Source: Acerihabitans arboris
Lineage (GTDB): Bacteria; Pseudomonadota; Gammaproteobacteria; Enterobacterales; Enterobacteriaceae
DNA length: 64,000 bases
Assembly: GCF_010131535.1 (NCBI RefSeq)
Contig: NZ_WUBS01000021.1
Span: 1-64,000, forward strand
Direction of reading: 5' to 3'
Positions 31,169 through 43,377 of this stretch are shown piece by piece. The notes under the pieces are model-generated. The model was not told the origin of the DNA, searched no databases, and saw only the letters and a list, made by a program, of their open reading frames with translations. The position numbers were made by a program, and so were the translations under genes. The stretch's first letter is position 1. Each line of letters opens with the position of its first letter.

Positions 31169-34100
31169 ATGGAAATACTGCGTGGTTCGCCCGCTCTGTC
31201 AGCATTTCGTATCAACAAGCTGCTGTCCCGCTGCCGGGAAGCCCGGCTTCCGGTAACCGATGTCTATGCTGAATATGTCCACTTTGCCGATCTGGACGCG
31301 CCGCTCACCCCCGATGAGCGCGCCCGGCTGCAGCGGCTGCTGAAATATGGTCCCTCTCTCGCCGAACATGCGCCCCAGGGCCGCCTGCTGCTGGTCACGC
31401 CGCGTCCCGGCACCTTATCCCCCTGGTCGTCGAAAGCCACCGACATCGCCCATAACTGCGGTCTGGCGCAGGTTAAACGCCTGGAGCGCGGGCTGGCGTT
31501 TTATGTGCAGGGTGCCGCGATGACCGGCGAACAGTGGCGGCAACTGGGCGTGCTGCTCCATGACCGGATGATGGAAACCGTCTTCGGCGAACTGGAGCAG
31601 GCGCGGGCGCTGTTTGCCCACCACGAACCCGCGCCGGTGCAGACCGTGGATATGCTCGCGGCCGGCCGCGGCGCCCTGGAACAGGCCAACCTGAAGCTGG
31701 GCCTGGCGCTGGCGCCGGATGAGATCGATTACCTGTTCGAGGCGTTTACCCGCCTGGGCCGTAATCCCACCGACGTCGAGCTTTACATGTTCGCCCAGGC
31801 CAACTCGGAGCATTGCCGCCATAAAATCTTCAACGCCGATTGGATTATCGACGGCCAGGCGCAGCCGAAGTCGCTGTTCAAGATGATCAAGAATACCTTC
31901 GAGCAGACGCCGGATTTCGTGTTGTCGGCCTATAAGGACAACGCCGCGGTGATGGAAGGGCCGGCGGTGGGGCGTTTCTTCGCCGAGCCAGGCAGCGCCC
32001 GTTACGATTATCACCAGGAAGCGGCGCATATCCTGATGAAGGTGGAGACCCATAACCATCCCACGGCGATCTCGCCCTGGCCCGGCGCCGCCACCGGCTC
32101 CGGCGGCGAAATCCGCGACGAGGGCGCCACCGGCCGGGGATCCAAACCCAAGGCCGGCCTGGTGGGCTTTTCGGTCTCCAACCTGCGCATACCCGGCTTC
32201 GGGCAACCCTGGGAAGAGGACTTCGGCAAGCCGGACCGCATTGTCAGCGCGCTGGATATCATGACCGACGGCCCATTGGGCGGCGCGGCGTTTAATAATG
32301 AATTCGGCCGCCCGGCGCTGACCGGGTATTTCCGTACCTATGAAGAACGGGTCAACAGCCATAACGGCGTTGAGCTGCGCGGCTACCATAAGCCGATTAT
32401 GCTGGCGGGCGGTATCGGCAACATCCGCGACGGCCATGTGCAGAAAGGTGAAATTACCGTCGGCGCCAAGCTTATCGTGCTGGGCGGGCCGGCAATGAAT
32501 ATCGGCCTGGGCGGCGGCGCGGCCTCTTCCATGGCCTCCGGCCAGTCGGACGCCGATCTGGACTTTGCCTCGGTACAGCGCGACAACCCGGAAATGGAGC
32601 GCCGCTGCCAGGAAGTGATCGACCGCTGCTGGCAGATGGGCGACGACAATCCGATCCTGTTTATCCATGACGTCGGCGCCGGCGGTTTATCCAACGCCAT
32701 GCCGGAGCTGGTCAGCGACGGCAATCGCGGCGGATTTTTTCAACTGCGCGATATCCCCAACGACGAGCCGGGCATGAGCCCGCTGGAAGTCTGGTGCAAT
32801 GAGTCGCAGGAACGTTATGTGATGGCGGTGGCGCCGGCGCAGTTGGCCGCCTTCGAGGCCATCTGCCGGCGCGAGCGCGCGCCTTTCGCCGTGATCGGCG
32901 AGGCGACCGAAGAGCTGCATCTCAGCCTGGACGACGGCCATTTCAACAACCGGCCCATCGATCTGCCGCTGGACGTGCTGCTGGGTAAAACGCCCAAGAT
33001 GACGCGCGACGTTGTCAGGCTGCCGGCGGCGGGCACGCCGCTTAACCGTGGCGGCATCGAGGTGGCCGAGGCGGTGAAACGGGTACTGCGCCTGCCGGTA
33101 GTGGCGGAAAAAACCTTCCTGATCACCATTGGCGATCGCACCGTGACCGGTATGGTGGCGCGCGATCAAATGGTCGGACCCTGGCAGGTACCGGTGGCGG
33201 ACTGCGCGGTCACCACCGCCAGCCTCGACAGCTATTACGGCGAAGCGATGTCGATTGGCGAACGCGCGCCGGTGGCGTTGCTGAATTTTGCCGCCTCGGC
33301 CAGGCTGGCGGTGGGCGAGGCGCTGACCAACCTGGCGGCGACGCAGATCGGCGATATTAAACGTATCAAGCTGTCCGCCAACTGGATGGCCGCCGCCGGC
33401 CATCCAGGCGAGGACGCCGGCCTGTATGACGCGGTCAAGGCGGTGGGCGAGGAGCTTTGCCCGGCGCTGGGCCTGACCATTCCGGTGGGCAAGGACTCGA
33501 TGTCGATGAAAACCCGCTGGCCGCAGGGCGTGGAACAGCGTGAAATGACTTCGCCCATGTCGTTGGTGATTACCGCCTTCGCCAGGGTGGAGGACGTGCG
33601 CGGCACGGTAACCCCGCAGCTGACGGCCGGGCAGGATAACGCCCTGTTGCTTATCGATCTGGGCGCCGGTCATCAGGCGCTGGGCGCCACCGCCCTGGCG
33701 CAGGTGTATCGCCAGTTGGGCGACGAGACGGCGGACGTGCGCAACGTGGCGCAGCTGGCCGGGTTTTATCGCGCGCTGCAGCAACTGGTGGCCGAACGCG
33801 CCCTGCTGGCGTACCACGACCGTTCCGACGGCGGTCTGTTGGTCACGGTGCTGGAAATGGCCTTTGCCGGCCATTGTGGCCTGGATATTGACATCGCCGG
33901 CCTTGGCGACGATCCACTGGCGGCGCTGTTTAATGAAGAACTGGGGGCGGTGATCCAGGTTGCCGCCGGGGATCGCGCCCGCGTCGAACGGGTATTCGCC
34001 GACCATGGCCTGGCGGACTGCCTGCGCTATCTCGGCCGCGCCGAACAGGGCGATCGGGTGGCTATCCGCTCCGCCGGCAGCGCGGTCTATAGCGAAAGCC

Positions 34101-35056
34101 GCACCGTACTGCGCACCTGGTGGGCGGAAACCACCTGGCAGATGCAGCGCCTGCGCGACAATCCCGACTGCGCCGACGAGGAGCACGCCGCCAAGCGGGA
34201 TGATAGCGACCCGGGCCTGAATGTTTCGCTGAGTTTTGACCCGGCCGAGGATATCGCCGCTCCCTATATTGCCAAACAGGCACGGCCGAAGGTGGCCATC
34301 CTGCGCGAGCAGGGGGTGAATTCCCATGTGGAAATGGGCGCGGCGTTCCACCGCGCCGGGTTTGACGCCATCGACGTGCATATGAGCGACCTGCTGTCCG
34401 GGCAGCGCGATTTGCAGGAATTCCAGGCGCTGGTGGCCTGCGGCGGCTTTTCCTACGGCGACGTGTTGGGCGCGGGGGAGGGATGGGCCAAATCCATCCT
34501 GTTCAATCCGCGCGTGCGCGACGAGTTCGAGGCGTTTTTCAACCGGCCGCAAACCCTGGCGCTGGGGGTGTGCAACGGTTGCCAGATGATGTCCAACCTG
34601 CGCGAGCTGATCCCGGGCGCCGAACTGTGGCCGCGCTTCGTGCGCAATAAGTCGGAACGCTTTGAAGCCCGCTTCAGCCTGGTGGAGGTGACGCAAAGCC
34701 CGTCGTTATTGCTGCAGGGCATGGTAGGCTCCCGCCTGCCCATCGCGGTATCCCATGGCGAAGGGCTGGTGGAGGTGCGCGATCCGGCTCATCTGGCGGC
34801 ATTGGAACATGCGGGCCTGGTGGCGCTGCGCTTCGTGGATAACACCGGCAAGGTCACCGAAACCTATCCGGCCAATCCGAACGGCTCGCCGAACGGGATC
34901 ACCGCCGTGACCAACGCCAGCGGCCGGGTCACCCTTACCATGCCGCATCCGGAGCGGGTATTCAGGACGGTGAGCAACTCCTGGCATCCCGGGGAGTGGG
35001 GCGAGGACGGCCCGTGGATGCGTATTTTCCGTAATGCCCGTAAACAGCTGGGTTAA
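31169..35056 (+). CDS. purL: Phosphoribosylformylglycinamidine synthase
   Basis: PurL converts FGAR to FGAM using glutamine and ATP in purine synthesis. The 1295-residue large-type enzyme has an N-terminal domain, two AIR-synthase-like halves ([43 protein letters not shown]) and a C-terminal glutamine amidotransferase domain with the nucleophile [10 protein letters not shown] and the PHPERVF histidine. Length equals E. coli. A PurR box lies upstream. It is divergent from mltF. Confidence 0.98.
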   Translation: MEILRGSPALSAFRINKLLSRCREARLPVTDVYAEYVHFADLDAPLTPDERARLQRLLKYGPSLAEHAPQGRLLLVTPRPGTLSPWSSKATDIAHNCGLAQVKRLERGLAFYVQGAAMTGEQWRQLGVLLHDRMMETVFGELEQARALFAHHEPAPVQTVDMLAAGRGALEQANLKLGLALAPDEIDYLFEAFTRLGRNPTDVELYMFAQANSEHCRHKIFNADWIIDGQAQPKSLFKMIKNTFEQTPDFVLSAYKDNAAVMEGPAVGRFFAEPGSARYDYHQEAAHILMKVETHNHPTAISPWPGAATGSGGEIRDEGATGRGSKPKAGLVGFSVSNLRIPGFGQPWEEDFGKPDRIVSALDIMTDGPLGGAAFNNEFGRPALTGYFRTYEERVNSHNGVELRGYHKPIMLAGGIGNIRDGHVQKGEITVGAKLIVLGGPAMNIGLGGGAASSMASGQSDADLDFASVQRDNPEMERRCQEVIDRCWQMGDDNPILFIHDVGAGGLSNAMPELVSDGNRGGFFQLRDIPNDEPGMSPLEVWCNESQERYVMAVAPAQLAAFEAICRRERAPFAVIGEATEELHLSLDDGHFNNRPIDLPLDVLLGKTPKMTRDVVRLPAAGTPLNRGGIEVAEAVKRVLRLPVVAEKTFLITIGDRTVTGMVARDQMVGPWQVPVADCAVTTASLDSYYGEAMSIGERAPVALLNFAASARLAVGEALTNLAATQIGDIKRIKLSANWMAAAGHPGEDAGLYDAVKAVGEELCPALGLTIPVGKDSMSMKTRWPQGVEQREMTSPMSLVITAFARVEDVRGTVTPQLTAGQDNALLLIDLGAGHQALGATALAQVYRQLGDETADVRNVAQLAGFYRALQQLVAERALLAYHDRSDGGLLVTVLEMAFAGHCGLDIDIAGLGDDPLAALFNEELGAVIQVAAGDRARVERVFADHGLADCLRYLGRAEQGDRVAIRSAGSAVYSESRTVLRTWWAETTWQMQRLRDNPDCADEEHAAKRDDSDPGLNVSLSFDPAEDIAAPYIAKQARPKVAILREQGVNSHVEMGAAFHRAGFDAIDVHMSDLLSGQRDLQEFQALVACGGFSYGDVLGAGEGWAKSILFNPRVRDEFEAFFNRPQTLALGVCNGCQMMSNLRELIPGAELWPRFVRNKSERFEARFSLVEVTQSPSLLLQGMVGSRLPIAVSHGEGLVEVRDPAHLAALEHAGLVALRFVDNTGKVTETYPANPNGSPNGITAVTNASGRVTLTMPHPERVFRTVSNSWHPGEWGEDGPWMRIFRNARKQLG

Positions 35057-35117
35057 GAGGGCCTGGCCGGGAGGGGAAGGGCATAGTGTCGTTTTATCCC
35101 GGTTATTAAGATTTATC

Positions 35118-35135
35118 TGTCTCTTTTTGGAGACA
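35118..35135 (+). promoter_or_regulatory. GlrR activator box 1 upstream of glmY
   Basis: TGTC-N10-GACA, the inverted repeat recognised by GlrR in E. coli, is present exactly. It lies about 200 bp before the glmY start, a normal distance for a sigma-54 enhancer. Confidence 0.78.
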
Positions 35136-35180
35136 GATAAATAATTGATTTATATGGTTATTATGTTTTAACGCAATTAG

Positions 35181-35198
35181 TGTCTCTTTTGGGAGACA
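35181..35198 (+). promoter_or_regulatory. GlrR activator box 2 upstream of glmY
   Basis: A second exact TGTC-N10-GACA lies 63 bp (six helical turns) after the first. A third copy, as reported for E. coli, is not evident; TGTCTGGATT near 35240 has only the left half. Confidence 0.78.
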
Positions 35199-35293
35199 TT
35201 ACGGCAATCCTGGCGGCGCGATATCCACTGTAATAGCGTGTCTGGATTTAATTTAGCGTTTTATTTCAATACATTAATAATCTATTTTATTCT

Positions 35294-35310
35294 TGGCACG
35301 ATTGCTGCAT
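35294..35310 (+). promoter_or_regulatory. Sigma-54 promoter of glmY
   Basis: TTGGCACGATTGCTGCA has GG at 35295-35296 and GC at 35307-35308, the exact 12-bp offset of -24/-12 sigma-54 promoters. Transcription would start near 35320-35321, where the GlmY-like sequence begins. Confidence 0.88.
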
Positions 35311-35320
35311 AATATAAACC

Positions 35321-35529
35321 AGTTGCTCATTCACCCCGATATGACAGGCCGTTTTCACTTAACCAACGGCAATGCTTCATAACTACCGAATGACGCCAAA
35401 GAACGGTGCCTATCGTCCAACCATACCGATAATTGCCTCACGGCTTTATCATCCACAGGGCGACACGTTGAGTGAGGCACCCCCTATTTCGCTAAAAAAG
35501 CACTTGCCCCCGGGTTAAGTGCTTTTTTT
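35321..35529 (+). ncRNA. glmY: Small regulatory RNA GlmY
   Basis: The RNA begins AGTTGCTCATTCACC, close to the E. coli GlmY 5' end, and contains segments shared with the GlmY/GlmZ family (CCGAATGACGC, CGGTGCCTATCGTCC, GTTGAGTGAGGCACCC). It ends in a terminator hairpin AAAAGCACTT/AAGTGCTTTT with a T-run at 35523-35529. GlmY sequesters RapZ so that GlmZ can activate glmS, tuning amino-sugar supply. Position between purL and glrK, the sigma-54 promoter and the GlrR boxes all identify it as GlmY rather than GlmZ. Confidence 0.88.
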
Positions 35530-35598
35530 GTGCTTTCTTCAGGCCACCGAACCGGATAGCATCGGCAAAGACTTTGGCGGCAATCACAGGATGATTTT

Positions 35599-37026
35599 TT
35601 GAAGACGTGGCGTCCGTTTCCCCGATCCCTGAGGCAGTTGGTGATCCTGGCCTTTACCCTGGTGCTGTTGCCCCTGCTGCTGCTGGCTTACCAGGCCTGG
35701 CAAAGCCTGGATAACCTTAGCGAGCAGGCGGCGGATATCAACCGCACCACGCTGTCGGACGCCCGGCGCATCGAATCCATGGGCAGCGTGGCGCTGGAGA
35801 TGGAGCGCAGCTATCGCCAGTATTGCGTGCTGGACGATGAAACCCTGGTCACGCTCTACCAAAACCAACGGCGGCAGTATGCGCAAATCCTGAACGTGCG
35901 CGCCGGCGCGCTGCCCGATCAACGCTACTATCAGCGGCTGACGCAGCTGCTCGATCAGCTTGCCGGCATCCAGTGCGAGAACAGCGGGCCGAGCGCCCGG
36001 GCGTCCGCGCTGCTCAGGGATTTTTCCCACGCCAATAGCGATATGGTGCAGGCCACGCGCAATAATATCTTTGCCCGCGGCCAGCAGCTCCAGCAGGCCA
36101 TCGCCGAGCGCGGGCGTTTTTTTGGCTGGCAGGCGCTGTTGTTATTTATGTTTAGCCTGCTGCTGGTGATTCTGTTTACCCGCATGATTATCGGCCCGGT
36201 GAAAATGGTCGAGAAAATGATCAACCGGCTCGGGCGGGGACGGCCCCTGGACGATCGCGTCTCGTTTACCGGCCCGCGTGAAATCCAGTCGCTGGCGCAG
36301 CGGATCCTATGGCTGAATGAACGCTTATCCTGGCTGGAATCCCAGCGCCATGAGTTTTTGCGCCATATCTCCCATGAGTTGAAAACGCCCCTGGCCAGCC
36401 TGCGCGAGGGCACCGCGCTGCTGGCGGACGAGGTGGCCGGGCCGCTAACGCCTGATCAACAGGACGTGGTCGCCATCCTGGACAGCAGCAGCCGCCATTT
36501 GCAGCTGTTGATCGAGCAGCTGCTCGACTACAATCGCAAGCTGGCCGACAGTCCGGCGGAATATGAGGATATCGCCCTGCGCGAGATGATCGACCGGGTG
36601 ATTACCGCCCATAGCCTGCCGGCCCGTTCAAAAGACATCCATACCCTGGTGGAACTGGCGTGCGGGCGCGTCAGGGCGCAGCCGGTGCTGTTAATGCGCG
36701 TGCTGGACAATCTCTACTCCAATGCGGTGCACTACGGCCCGGAATCCGGTAAAATTTGGATCCGCAGCCGCCAGGAATCGGGATGCCTAGTCCTGGAGGT
36801 CGCCAACAGCGGCGAGCCGATACCGCCGGCGGAGCAAACCATGATTTTTGAACCGTTTTACCAGGGCCGTATCCAGCGCAAAGGCGCGGTAAAAGGCAGC
36901 GGCCTGGGGTTGAGCATCGCCCGGGATTGCATTCGCCGGATGAACGGCGAGCTTAACCTGGTGACGGTGGACTACGCCGGGGTCTGCTTTCGGATAGAAT
37001 TACCCTTAACCGCCGAGAATGAATAA
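35599..37026 (+). CDS. glrK: Two-component sensor kinase GlrK (QseE)
   Basis: GlrK phosphorylates GlrR and so controls glmY. The 475-residue protein has two membrane segments (about 13-31 and 174-196), a HAMP linker, the phosphoacceptor histidine in FLRHISHELKTPLASLREG, and ATPase boxes LDNLYSNAVHYG and KGSGLGLSIARDCIRR. The start is TTG at 35599, preceded by AGGA, and gives the family N-terminus MKTWRPFPRSLRQLV. It heads glrK-qseG-glrR. Confidence 0.95.
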   Translation: MKTWRPFPRSLRQLVILAFTLVLLPLLLLAYQAWQSLDNLSEQAADINRTTLSDARRIESMGSVALEMERSYRQYCVLDDETLVTLYQNQRRQYAQILNVRAGALPDQRYYQRLTQLLDQLAGIQCENSGPSARASALLRDFSHANSDMVQATRNNIFARGQQLQQAIAERGRFFGWQALLLFMFSLLLVILFTRMIIGPVKMVEKMINRLGRGRPLDDRVSFTGPREIQSLAQRILWLNERLSWLESQRHEFLRHISHELKTPLASLREGTALLADEVAGPLTPDQQDVVAILDSSSRHLQLLIEQLLDYNRKLADSPAEYEDIALREMIDRVITAHSLPARSKDIHTLVELACGRVRAQPVLLMRVLDNLYSNAVHYGPESGKIWIRSRQESGCLVLEVANSGEPIPPAEQTMIFEPFYQGRIQRKGAVKGSGLGLSIARDCIRRMNGELNLVTVDYAGVCFRIELPLTAENE

Positions 37027-37028
37027 CC

Positions 37029-37826
37029 ATGACTTTATGCATCACGCCGGCGATTGACAGGTTGGCATATTGCCTGGATCGCCTGATTCATTTCACCTGG
37101 CCCGTGGCATCGTTACGCGCGGCGCTGCGTCCGGTTTGGCTGCTGCCCGTGCTGCTGGCGGGTTGCCAGGGTCATCCCGCCCATCGCGATCTTGCCCATT
37201 CGCCCGCCGCCCAGGTACAGCCGGCCTCGCCGCCAAACCGCTTTGCCGCCGAGTGCAATGAGCTCTGGCAAACCGATGATGAAACCAGCCTGGCCGCCCC
37301 GGACTATTGGCTGCGCGCCATGCAGTGCGCGGAGCGTATCACGCCGACCCAGGCGCGCGCCCAAGCCGAGCAGCAGTCGGGCGAGACCTGGCATGACGCC
37401 TTCAGGCAAAGTATTTTGCTGAATTCCGCCGGCATCAGCGTGATTGAGCGCCGCCAGTCCTACCAGCATCTGCTGGGATTCCGTTCCCAGTTTCCCGCGG
37501 CCGTATATCCGCTGTTTAAAATGTGGCGCCAGCAGCAGGCGTTGCGCCTGCTGCTGGCGGACGAGCGCAGCCGCAGCCAGCGGCAGCAGGAAAGTAGCGC
37601 CAGCCAGATAGACCTGATGCGCATCCAGCAAATTGAGCTGCAGCGCAAACTGGACGTGACCACCCGCAAGCTGCAAAACCTGACGGAGATTGAACAACGT
37701 TTATCCGCCCGCAAGCAGCAGTCGCCGGATATGCCCGACAACGACGATAACGATACGGCATCGTCGCCGGGCGGCGGCGCGGCGGGTCACGTATCCACCG
37801 GGCAACAACAGGGAACCGGTAAATAA
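37029..37826 (+). CDS. qseG: QseG-type outer-membrane lipoprotein
   Basis: QseG (YfhG) is an outer-membrane lipoprotein that interacts with the GlrK sensor. The 265-residue product has a lipobox LLAGC at about residues 41-45, after an unusually long N-terminus; a shorter start is possible but none stands out. The middle matches the family (YWLRAMQCAERITPTQAR) and is followed by coiled-coil LDVTTRKLQNLTEIEQRLSA. The Asp/Ser/Gly-rich tail is poorly conserved. It lies 2 bp after glrK and overlaps the glrR start by 1 bp. Confidence 0.88.
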   Translation: MTLCITPAIDRLAYCLDRLIHFTWPVASLRAALRPVWLLPVLLAGCQGHPAHRDLAHSPAAQVQPASPPNRFAAECNELWQTDDETSLAAPDYWLRAMQCAERITPTQARAQAEQQSGETWHDAFRQSILLNSAGISVIERRQSYQHLLGFRSQFPAAVYPLFKMWRQQQALRLLLADERSRSQRQQESSASQIDLMRIQQIELQRKLDVTTRKLQNLTEIEQRLSARKQQSPDMPDNDDNDTASSPGGGAAGHVSTGQQQGTGK

Positions 37827-39163
37827 TGAGCCAACATCAATCCGCCCATTTATTATTAGTCGACGACGATACCAGCCTGCTGAAACTGCTGGGCATGCGC
37901 CTGACCAGCGAAGGTTTTACCGTGACTACCGCCGAAAGCGGCCAGGAAGCCCTGCGCCTGCTGGCGCGGGAAAAAATCGATCTGGTGATAAGCGATTTGC
38001 GCATGGATGAAATGGACGGACTGGCGCTGTTCGGCGAAATCCAGCGCCATCAGCCCGGCATGCCGGTGATTATCCTGACCGCCCATGGCTCCATACCCGA
38101 CGCGGTGGCCGCCACGCAAAAAGGCGTCTTCGGTTTCCTGACCAAACCGGTGGACCGGGATGCCTTATACCAGGCTATCGACCATGCGCTGCAGCTATCG
38201 ATGCCGGCCGGCGACGACAGCTGGCGCGAGTCCATCGTGACCCGCAGCCCCATGATGCTGCGGCTGCTGGAGCAGGCCAAAATGGTGGCGCAGTCGGATG
38301 TCAGCGTGTTGATTAACGGCCAGAGCGGCACCGGCAAGGAGATCCTGGCGCAGGCCATCCATGCCGCCAGCCCGCGCGCCAAGCATCCCTTTATCGCCAT
38401 TAACTGCGGCGCGCTGCCCGAACAACTGCTGGAGTCGGAACTGTTCGGCCACGCCAAGGGCGCGTTTACCGGCGCGGTCAGCAGCCGGGAAGGGCTGTTC
38501 CAGGCGGCGGCGGGGGGGACGTTGTTCCTCGACGAAATCGGCGATATGCCGTTATCCCTGCAGGTCAAGTTATTGCGGGTATTGCAGGAGCGCAAGGTGC
38601 GCCCTCTGGGCAGCAATTGGGATGTGGACATCGACGTCAGGATCATCTCCGCCACCCATCGCGATCTGCCCAAGGTCATGGCCGGGGGCGAGTTTCGCGA
38701 AGATCTGTATTATCGCCTGAATGTGGTCAGCCTGAAATTGCCGGCGCTGCACGAGCGGGCCGAGGATATTCCGGTGCTGGCCAATCATTTGCTGCGCGCG
38801 GCGGCGCTGCGTCACAAGCCGTTTGTGCGCAGCTTTTCCACCGACGCCATGAAGCGCCTGATGGCGGCCAGTTGGCCGGGCAATGTACGCCAGCTGGTTA
38901 ACGTGATAGAACAGTGTGTAGCCCTGACGTCGGCCCCGGTTATCAGCGAAGCGCTGGTGGAACAGGCGCTGGCAGGGGAAAATACCGTCCTGCCGACGTT
39001 TGTTGAGGCCAGGTTGCAATTTGAATTACATTATCTGCGTAAATTATTGCAGATCACCAAAGGTAACGTTACCCAGGCGGCGCGCATGGCCGGCCGTAAC
39101 CGCACTGAATTTTATAAACTTTTGTCACGTCATGAGCTGGACGCTAACGACTTTAAAGCCTAA
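37826..39163 (+). CDS. glrR: Sigma-54-dependent response regulator GlrR (QseF)
   Basis: GlrR activates sigma-54 transcription of glmY. The 445-residue protein has a receiver domain with phosphoacceptor Asp in LVISDLRMDEMDGLALF, an AAA+ domain with Walker A GQSGTGKE, the sigma-54 contact loop GAFTGA and DEIGDMPLSLQVKLLRVLQE, and a C-terminal Fis-type helix-turn-helix (GNVTQAARMAGRNRTEFYKL). Two GlrR boxes and a sigma-54 promoter lie upstream of the operon at glmY. Confidence 0.96.
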   Translation: MSQHQSAHLLLVDDDTSLLKLLGMRLTSEGFTVTTAESGQEALRLLAREKIDLVISDLRMDEMDGLALFGEIQRHQPGMPVIILTAHGSIPDAVAATQKGVFGFLTKPVDRDALYQAIDHALQLSMPAGDDSWRESIVTRSPMMLRLLEQAKMVAQSDVSVLINGQSGTGKEILAQAIHAASPRAKHPFIAINCGALPEQLLESELFGHAKGAFTGAVSSREGLFQAAAGGTLFLDEIGDMPLSLQVKLLRVLQERKVRPLGSNWDVDIDVRIISATHRDLPKVMAGGEFREDLYYRLNVVSLKLPALHERAEDIPVLANHLLRAAALRHKPFVRSFSTDAMKRLMAASWPGNVRQLVNVIEQCVALTSAPVISEALVEQALAGENTVLPTFVEARLQFELHYLRKLLQITKGNVTQAARMAGRNRTEFYKLLSRHELDANDFKA

Positions 39164-39565
<402 letters not shown>

Positions 39566-39708
39566 TCCTCCTCTGGTTTCTCCGCTGCCGGCGTAATTTT
39601 CCTGCCGGGCGGGGAAGGCCCGTGGTCATGAAAAAATCCGCCGCCGGTGTGAAAAAATATCCCGATCCCGCCCAATCCCCGTACGTGCGCCGTTGCGGGC
39701 CTGGCGGG

Positions 39709-39724
39709 ACGGAATCGTTTGCTT
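39709..39724 (+). promoter_or_regulatory. PurR-type operator upstream of glyA
   Basis: ACGGAATCGTTTGCTT matches the PurR consensus at 12 of 16 positions and resembles the operator of E. coli glyA. It lies 123 bp before the glyA ATG. The rest of the 281-bp glnB-glyA gap shows no gene; E. coli has hmp here. Confidence 0.65.
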
Positions 39725-39847
39725 AAAAACCGGCGCCGGCTCTATCGGAGCAGGGGCAAAAAAGTTTACACTATAGGCATAGCCCCAGCGGATTATTACA
39801 GTCTATTTTTCACCATACAGCTACGCCAGCTGAGCCAGGAGAAGCGG

Positions 39848-41101
<1,254 letters not shown>

Positions 41102-41130
41102 CGGACCAGGCATTTGATTTCAGCAAACCC

Positions 41131-41156
41131 AAGCTCCCAAACCGGGAGCTTTTTTA
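41131..41156 (+). terminator. Terminator of glyA
   Basis: AAGCTCCC, five bases, then GGGAGCTTTTTTA forms a hairpin with T-run, 30 bp after the glyA stop and just before the convergent csiE end. Confidence 0.88.
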
Positions 41157-41180
41157 TGAGGGTCTCGTCGCGGGCGACGG

Positions 41181-42458
41181 CTAGCAGCTTCCGGTTGTGC
41201 CCGGGGTCTCAAGCAACTGGCGGATGCGCTCCTGCTGCGCCTGCGCCAGCGGCAGGCGCACCAGCATCAGCGGTGGCGAAAACAACGGCAGCGGCATGGC
41301 GAACGAGGTCACCACCAGCACGGTATTTTTGGGCGCGCCCTGCGCCTGGAACTCGTCCATCGCCTGAAACTTAATATTCAGGGGCAACAGCGTTAATTCG
41401 CGGATCTGCAGCTCCAGCATCTTCTCCTGCTCGCCCGCGCTTTTGGTCAGGATCACCACCTGTTTTTCCTGCAAATCATTATCCTGCATCAGCCAGGCGC
41501 CGAAGATGACCGCGATAAGGCCCATCTCCTCGCGGGAGAAACGAATCCGGTAGGCGGCCTCGAACGGCATCACCGCCGCCCTGGCCGTGCGCAGCAGTCG
41601 GGGATATTTTTCTTCCACCTCCATTTGCAGGCTATTGTCGATGCCAACGTGGAAATGGCACCGCTCCAGCGCGGCGCTGAGATGTGAAAAAAGCTGGCCG
41701 GCCAGCATTTCCGGCTCGTTAAAACTCATGCCGGCCAGTTGCTCGAAGCGTCGCACCAATTCCTCCACCGCGCGCAGCAATTGCCGATCCTCGCCGGAGG
41801 GCGAACGGGCGCGGTGCGGGGTCTTAAGCCAGCGCGACAAAAGCGTCAGGCAAAACAGTTCGGCGGGAGGAACCGGCCAGTGGCGAAACATGTCCGCCAC
41901 GGCGGCATATTCGGCTTTTTGCCGCAGCCACTGCTGCTGGTGCTGGTTAAATTCCGGATGATCGCCCAAAGGGCATTGGCTGAGGCTGTAACGCAGGTAA
42001 AGCGAGAGAAAGGCTCGGTCACAAGGGGCCGCGGGCCGGTCGATGAGCGCGGTAAACCGTTCCACCAGTTCATCTATCTGCTCAACGCTTGCCTGGAACG
42101 CCGCGGGCACCTTAAGCCAGTGCTGTTCCTGCAGCGGCAGGAAATAGCGGTTTACCTTATCCGCACACAGGCGCAACGCCCGGCGCATGCCTTCTATCAG
42201 GCACAATCGCCGGTTGAGAATAGTGCCTTCGATCCGGTAACTGCCGTCATGATGCGCGACCAGCTGGAGGTGGTAAATGCGCCGGATTTCGCTCTCGATA
42301 TGAGCAAGATCGCGTCGGGTCGTGGATAAATCCTCGCCGTTATAACGGGCAAGGGCGACCAGTGACAACGATGGCAATGGCGCAAACAGCATCAAAAGTA
42401 AATGGCTACGGCGTTGTGGACCGGAAAGCGCTGGCACCGCTGGGGTGTTCAGGCTCAT
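41181..42458 (-). CDS. csiE: Stationary-phase inducible protein CsiE
   Basis: The 425-residue protein matches CsiE, a member of the PTS-regulation-domain (PRD) proteins. It has an N-terminal winged-helix-like region (MLFAPLPSLSLVALARYNGE) and two PRD-like helical modules (LIDRPAAPCDRAFLSLYLRY; LFSHLSAALERCHFHVGIDN), then an EIIB-like C-terminal part. In E. coli csiE is induced in stationary phase, but its target is unknown. It is convergent with glyA. Confidence 0.9.
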   Translation of the reverse strand: MSLNTPAVPALSGPQRRSHLLLMLFAPLPSLSLVALARYNGEDLSTTRRDLAHIESEIRRIYHLQLVAHHDGSYRIEGTILNRRLCLIEGMRRALRLCADKVNRYFLPLQEQHWLKVPAAFQASVEQIDELVERFTALIDRPAAPCDRAFLSLYLRYSLSQCPLGDHPEFNQHQQQWLRQKAEYAAVADMFRHWPVPPAELFCLTLLSRWLKTPHRARSPSGEDRQLLRAVEELVRRFEQLAGMSFNEPEMLAGQLFSHLSAALERCHFHVGIDNSLQMEVEEKYPRLLRTARAAVMPFEAAYRIRFSREEMGLIAVIFGAWLMQDNDLQEKQVVILTKSAGEQEKMLELQIRELTLLPLNIKFQAMDEFQAQGAPKNTVLVVTSFAMPLPLFSPPLMLVRLPLAQAQQERIRQLLETPGTTGSC

Positions 42459-42696
42459 AGATGTGATGCCCTTACGTTAACGAATATTGCTAATGATAGC
42501 GAAAGAATCCGCCCATGAGAGGTTACGCGCTATTTTGTTTGCACGCTTTAAGCCCGGTCACACTTTAGCGGGCCTAATCGTTCATCTCGTTTATCCGGCG
42601 AGGGCGCCGCATGGCCCGGTTACAGAAAATCCCTTGCGGCCCGGTGCGGATTTCCGCTAGCATCTTTTTCGCCGGCACGAACACTCCAGGTATTAA

Positions 42697-43377
42697 ATGT
42701 TATATCATAACGGTCGCGATATCTCTTATAATGAGTCCCTTCGGCTGCTGTCGGTCGGGGTTTTATTGGCTGCCGCCGGTATTTTCAGCCGCCCGGCTTA
42801 CGCCCATCCCCACAGCTTTATCGATATGAAAACCGACATTCAGACGCAGGACGACCGGCTCACCGGCTTAAAGATGACCTGGACCATGGATGAGATTACC
42901 TCGGCCGATGTGTTTTATGACGCCGGCGACGCCAAACCGGACTCCGTGACGTGGAAAAAGCTGGCGGCGGAGATCATGGCCAATGTGCTGGGCCAGCATT
43001 ATTTCACGGAAGTGTATCGGGACGGCAAAGCGGTGAAATTTGACAACCTGCCGACGGAATATCATCTTGAGCGCGTTGGCCTCAAGGCCCGGCTGATGTT
43101 TGTGCTGCCGCTGGCGCACCCGCCGCGGCTGGAAGGCGCGCCCATCGTATTTTCCACCTTCGATCCGACCTATTTTGTCGATATGACCTATGACGGTAAG
43201 CAGGCTATCAGCCTGCCGGCGGCCCTGGCGCCACGGTGCGGCATCGACCTGGCGACCCCCGCGCCCAACGCGTCGCTGCAACAATATGCGCTTTCGCTGG
43301 ATAAAGCGGATGCGCCGCAGGCCGATATGGCGCTGGGTAAACAGTTCGCGCAGCGGGTGACGCTACAATGTCGTTGA
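42697..43377 (+). CDS. DUF1007 periplasmic metal-binding protein (ZevA-like)
   Basis: The 226-residue protein has a signal peptide ending SRPAYA-HPHSF; the mature protein begins with a His-rich motif HPHSFIDMKTDIQ, characteristic of DUF1007. Such proteins pair with NicO-type transporters; in Haemophilus the pair ZevAB was linked to zinc acquisition. The gene overlaps the transporter start by 10 bp, so both are co-translated. The metal (zinc, nickel or cobalt) cannot be read from the sequence. Confidence 0.85.
   Translation: MLYHNGRDISYNESLRLLSVGVLLAAAGIFSRPAYAHPHSFIDMKTDIQTQDDRLTGLKMTWTMDEITSADVFYDAGDAKPDSVTWKKLAAEIMANVLGQHYFTEVYRDGKAVKFDNLPTEYHLERVGLKARLMFVLPLAHPPRLEGAPIVFSTFDPTYFVDMTYDGKQAISLPAALAPRCGIDLATPAPNASLQQYALSLDKADAPQADMALGKQFAQRVTLQCR

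Noticed and set aside
32687..34696. 669-residue open frame antisense to purL
   Set aside because: It is a shadow frame produced by GC-rich third positions of purL; its composition (His, Gln, Arg rich) is typical of such artefacts.
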